Under the pieces are notes generated by a model. It searched no databases, had not been told where the DNA came from, and saw only the letters and a list, made by a program, of their open reading frames with translations. Positions 63,286 through 64,000 of a DNA stretch of 64,000 nt are shown here, piece after piece. The DNA is from Leclercia sp. S52 (GTDB lineage Bacteria > Pseudomonadota > Gammaproteobacteria > Enterobacterales > Enterobacteriaceae). Positions within the stretch are counted from its first letter, which is position 1. Each line of letters opens with the position of its first letter. The position numbers and the translations under genes are program-made. The stretch covers positions 3,224,001 through 3,288,000 of the forward strand of contig NZ_CP152474.1 of assembly GCF_039727615.1 (NCBI RefSeq). The letters are read 5' to 3'.

Positions 63286-64000
63286 ATGATTGTGCGCATG
63301 ATAGTGCTGCTGATGGCGATGATGAGTGGACTCAGCCAGGCGCAAACCATCAAAGAGAGCTACGCGTTCGCGGTGATTGGCGAGCCGAAATATGCCATCA
63401 ATTTCGATCATTATGATTACGTGAATCCTGCCGCGCCAAAGGGGGGGTAGCATCACCCTTGCGGCCAACGGCACCTTCGACAACTTTAACCGCTACGCCC
63501 TGCGCGGCGTCGCGGCCGAGCGCACCGACGCCCTCTACGATACCCTCTTTACCACCTCTGACGATGAGCCGGGCAGCTACTATCCGCTGGTGGCCGAGAT
63601 GGCGCGCTACGCCGACGATTTTTCGTGGATGGAGCTGACCCTCAACCCGCAGGCGCGCTTTCATGACGGCACGCCGGTGAAGGCCAGCGACGTGGCCTTC
63701 ACCTTCCATAAGTTTATGACCGAAGGGGTACCGCAGTTCCGGCTGGTCTATAAAGGGGCAACGGTAACGGCCATCGCCCCGCTGACGGTGCGCATCACGC
63801 TTGCTAATCCCAATAAAGAGGACATGCTGAGCCTGCTGACCCTGCCAGTGATGCCCGAAAAGTTCTGGAAAGATCACAAGCTCAGCGATCCGCTCTCCAC
63901 CCCACCGCTGGCCGGCGGGCCGTATCGCATCACCCGCTGGCGGATGGGACAGTATCTTATCTACTCCCGGGTGAAAGATTACTGGGCGGCCAACCTGCCG
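63286..64000 (+). pseudogene. yejA: YejA, peptide/microcin C ABC binding protein; +1 frameshift, 3' end outside window
   Basis: It starts MIVRMIVLLMAMMSG (signal peptide ending near SQAQ) and continues with the SBP5 fold (ESYAFAVIGEPKYAINFDHYDYVNPAAPKGG). A G7 tract (63441-63447) makes the next codon TAG. With six bases it reads KGGSITLAANGTFDNFNRYALRG and stays open to the window end (VKDYWAANLP), matching E. coli YejA throughout. It is the first gene of yejABEF, an oligopeptide importer that also admits microcin C. Confidence 0.92.

Overview
The window is chromosomal DNA from a member of the Enterobacteriaceae. Protein sequences and gene order follow the E. coli metG-to-yejA segment almost gene for gene. 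Several genes absent from that place in E. coli K-12 (bglGFB, a second methionine aminopeptidase, an acetyltransferase, a YbfB/YjiJ-type transporter, uxuA) and the GC-rich coding sequence suggest a relative such as Enterobacter, Lelliottia or Leclercia. The genus cannot be fixed from the sequence alone. No phage, insertion sequence, CRISPR array, rRNA or tRNA gene was seen.

Layout. 1-4.6 kb: metG 3' end, yehS, the pyruvate-sensing pair btsS/btsR, the curli regulator mlrA and tiny yohO. 4.6-8.4 kb: the osmoprotectant ABC operon osmF-yehY-yehX-yehW. 8.5-18.5 kb: bglX, dld, an acetyltransferase, pbpG, yohC, a small membrane protein, yohD, yohF, mdtQ. 18.6-23.1 kb: a complete bgl-type aryl-beta-glucoside operon with two BglG-type antiterminator/terminator switches. 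23.1-28.1 kb: dusC, a second map, yohJK, cdd, sanA. 28.1-28.7 kb: a seven-copy REP/BIME array. 28.7-33.6 kb: mglBAC and galS. 33.8-41.6 kb: yeiB, folE, a major-facilitator transporter, yeiG, cirA, lysP. 41.8-49.1 kb: yeiE/yeiH, nfo, yeiI, nupX/psuT, psuG, psuK. 49.3-54.9 kb: fruBKA, setB, yeiW. 55-64 kb: yeiP, uxuA/yeiQ, yeiR, lpxT, mepS, pdeN and the start of yejA.

Much of the window concerns sugar and nucleoside uptake under cAMP-CRP and local regulators. Recognisable sites include GalS operators and CRP sites (mgl, galS, cdd), Cra sites (fru), a Fur box (cirA), a UxuR/ExuR-like operator (uxuA) and a perfect dyad between yeiE and yeiH.

Two features stand out. First, bglG is interrupted by 15 perfect copies of an 8-bp unit. 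Removing 14 copies restores a 277-residue BglG; with three or more copies a stop codon is always read, leaving a 145-residue N-terminal fragment. Second, nine genes (btsS, the acetyltransferase, yohF, galS, yeiH, yeiI, yeiR, pdeN, yejA) are each broken by exactly one extra G/C in a tract of six or seven, and removing that one base restores a family-length protein wherever the gene is complete. This looks like a systematic homopolymer length error, or possibly a slippage-prone strain, rather than nine independent gene losses.
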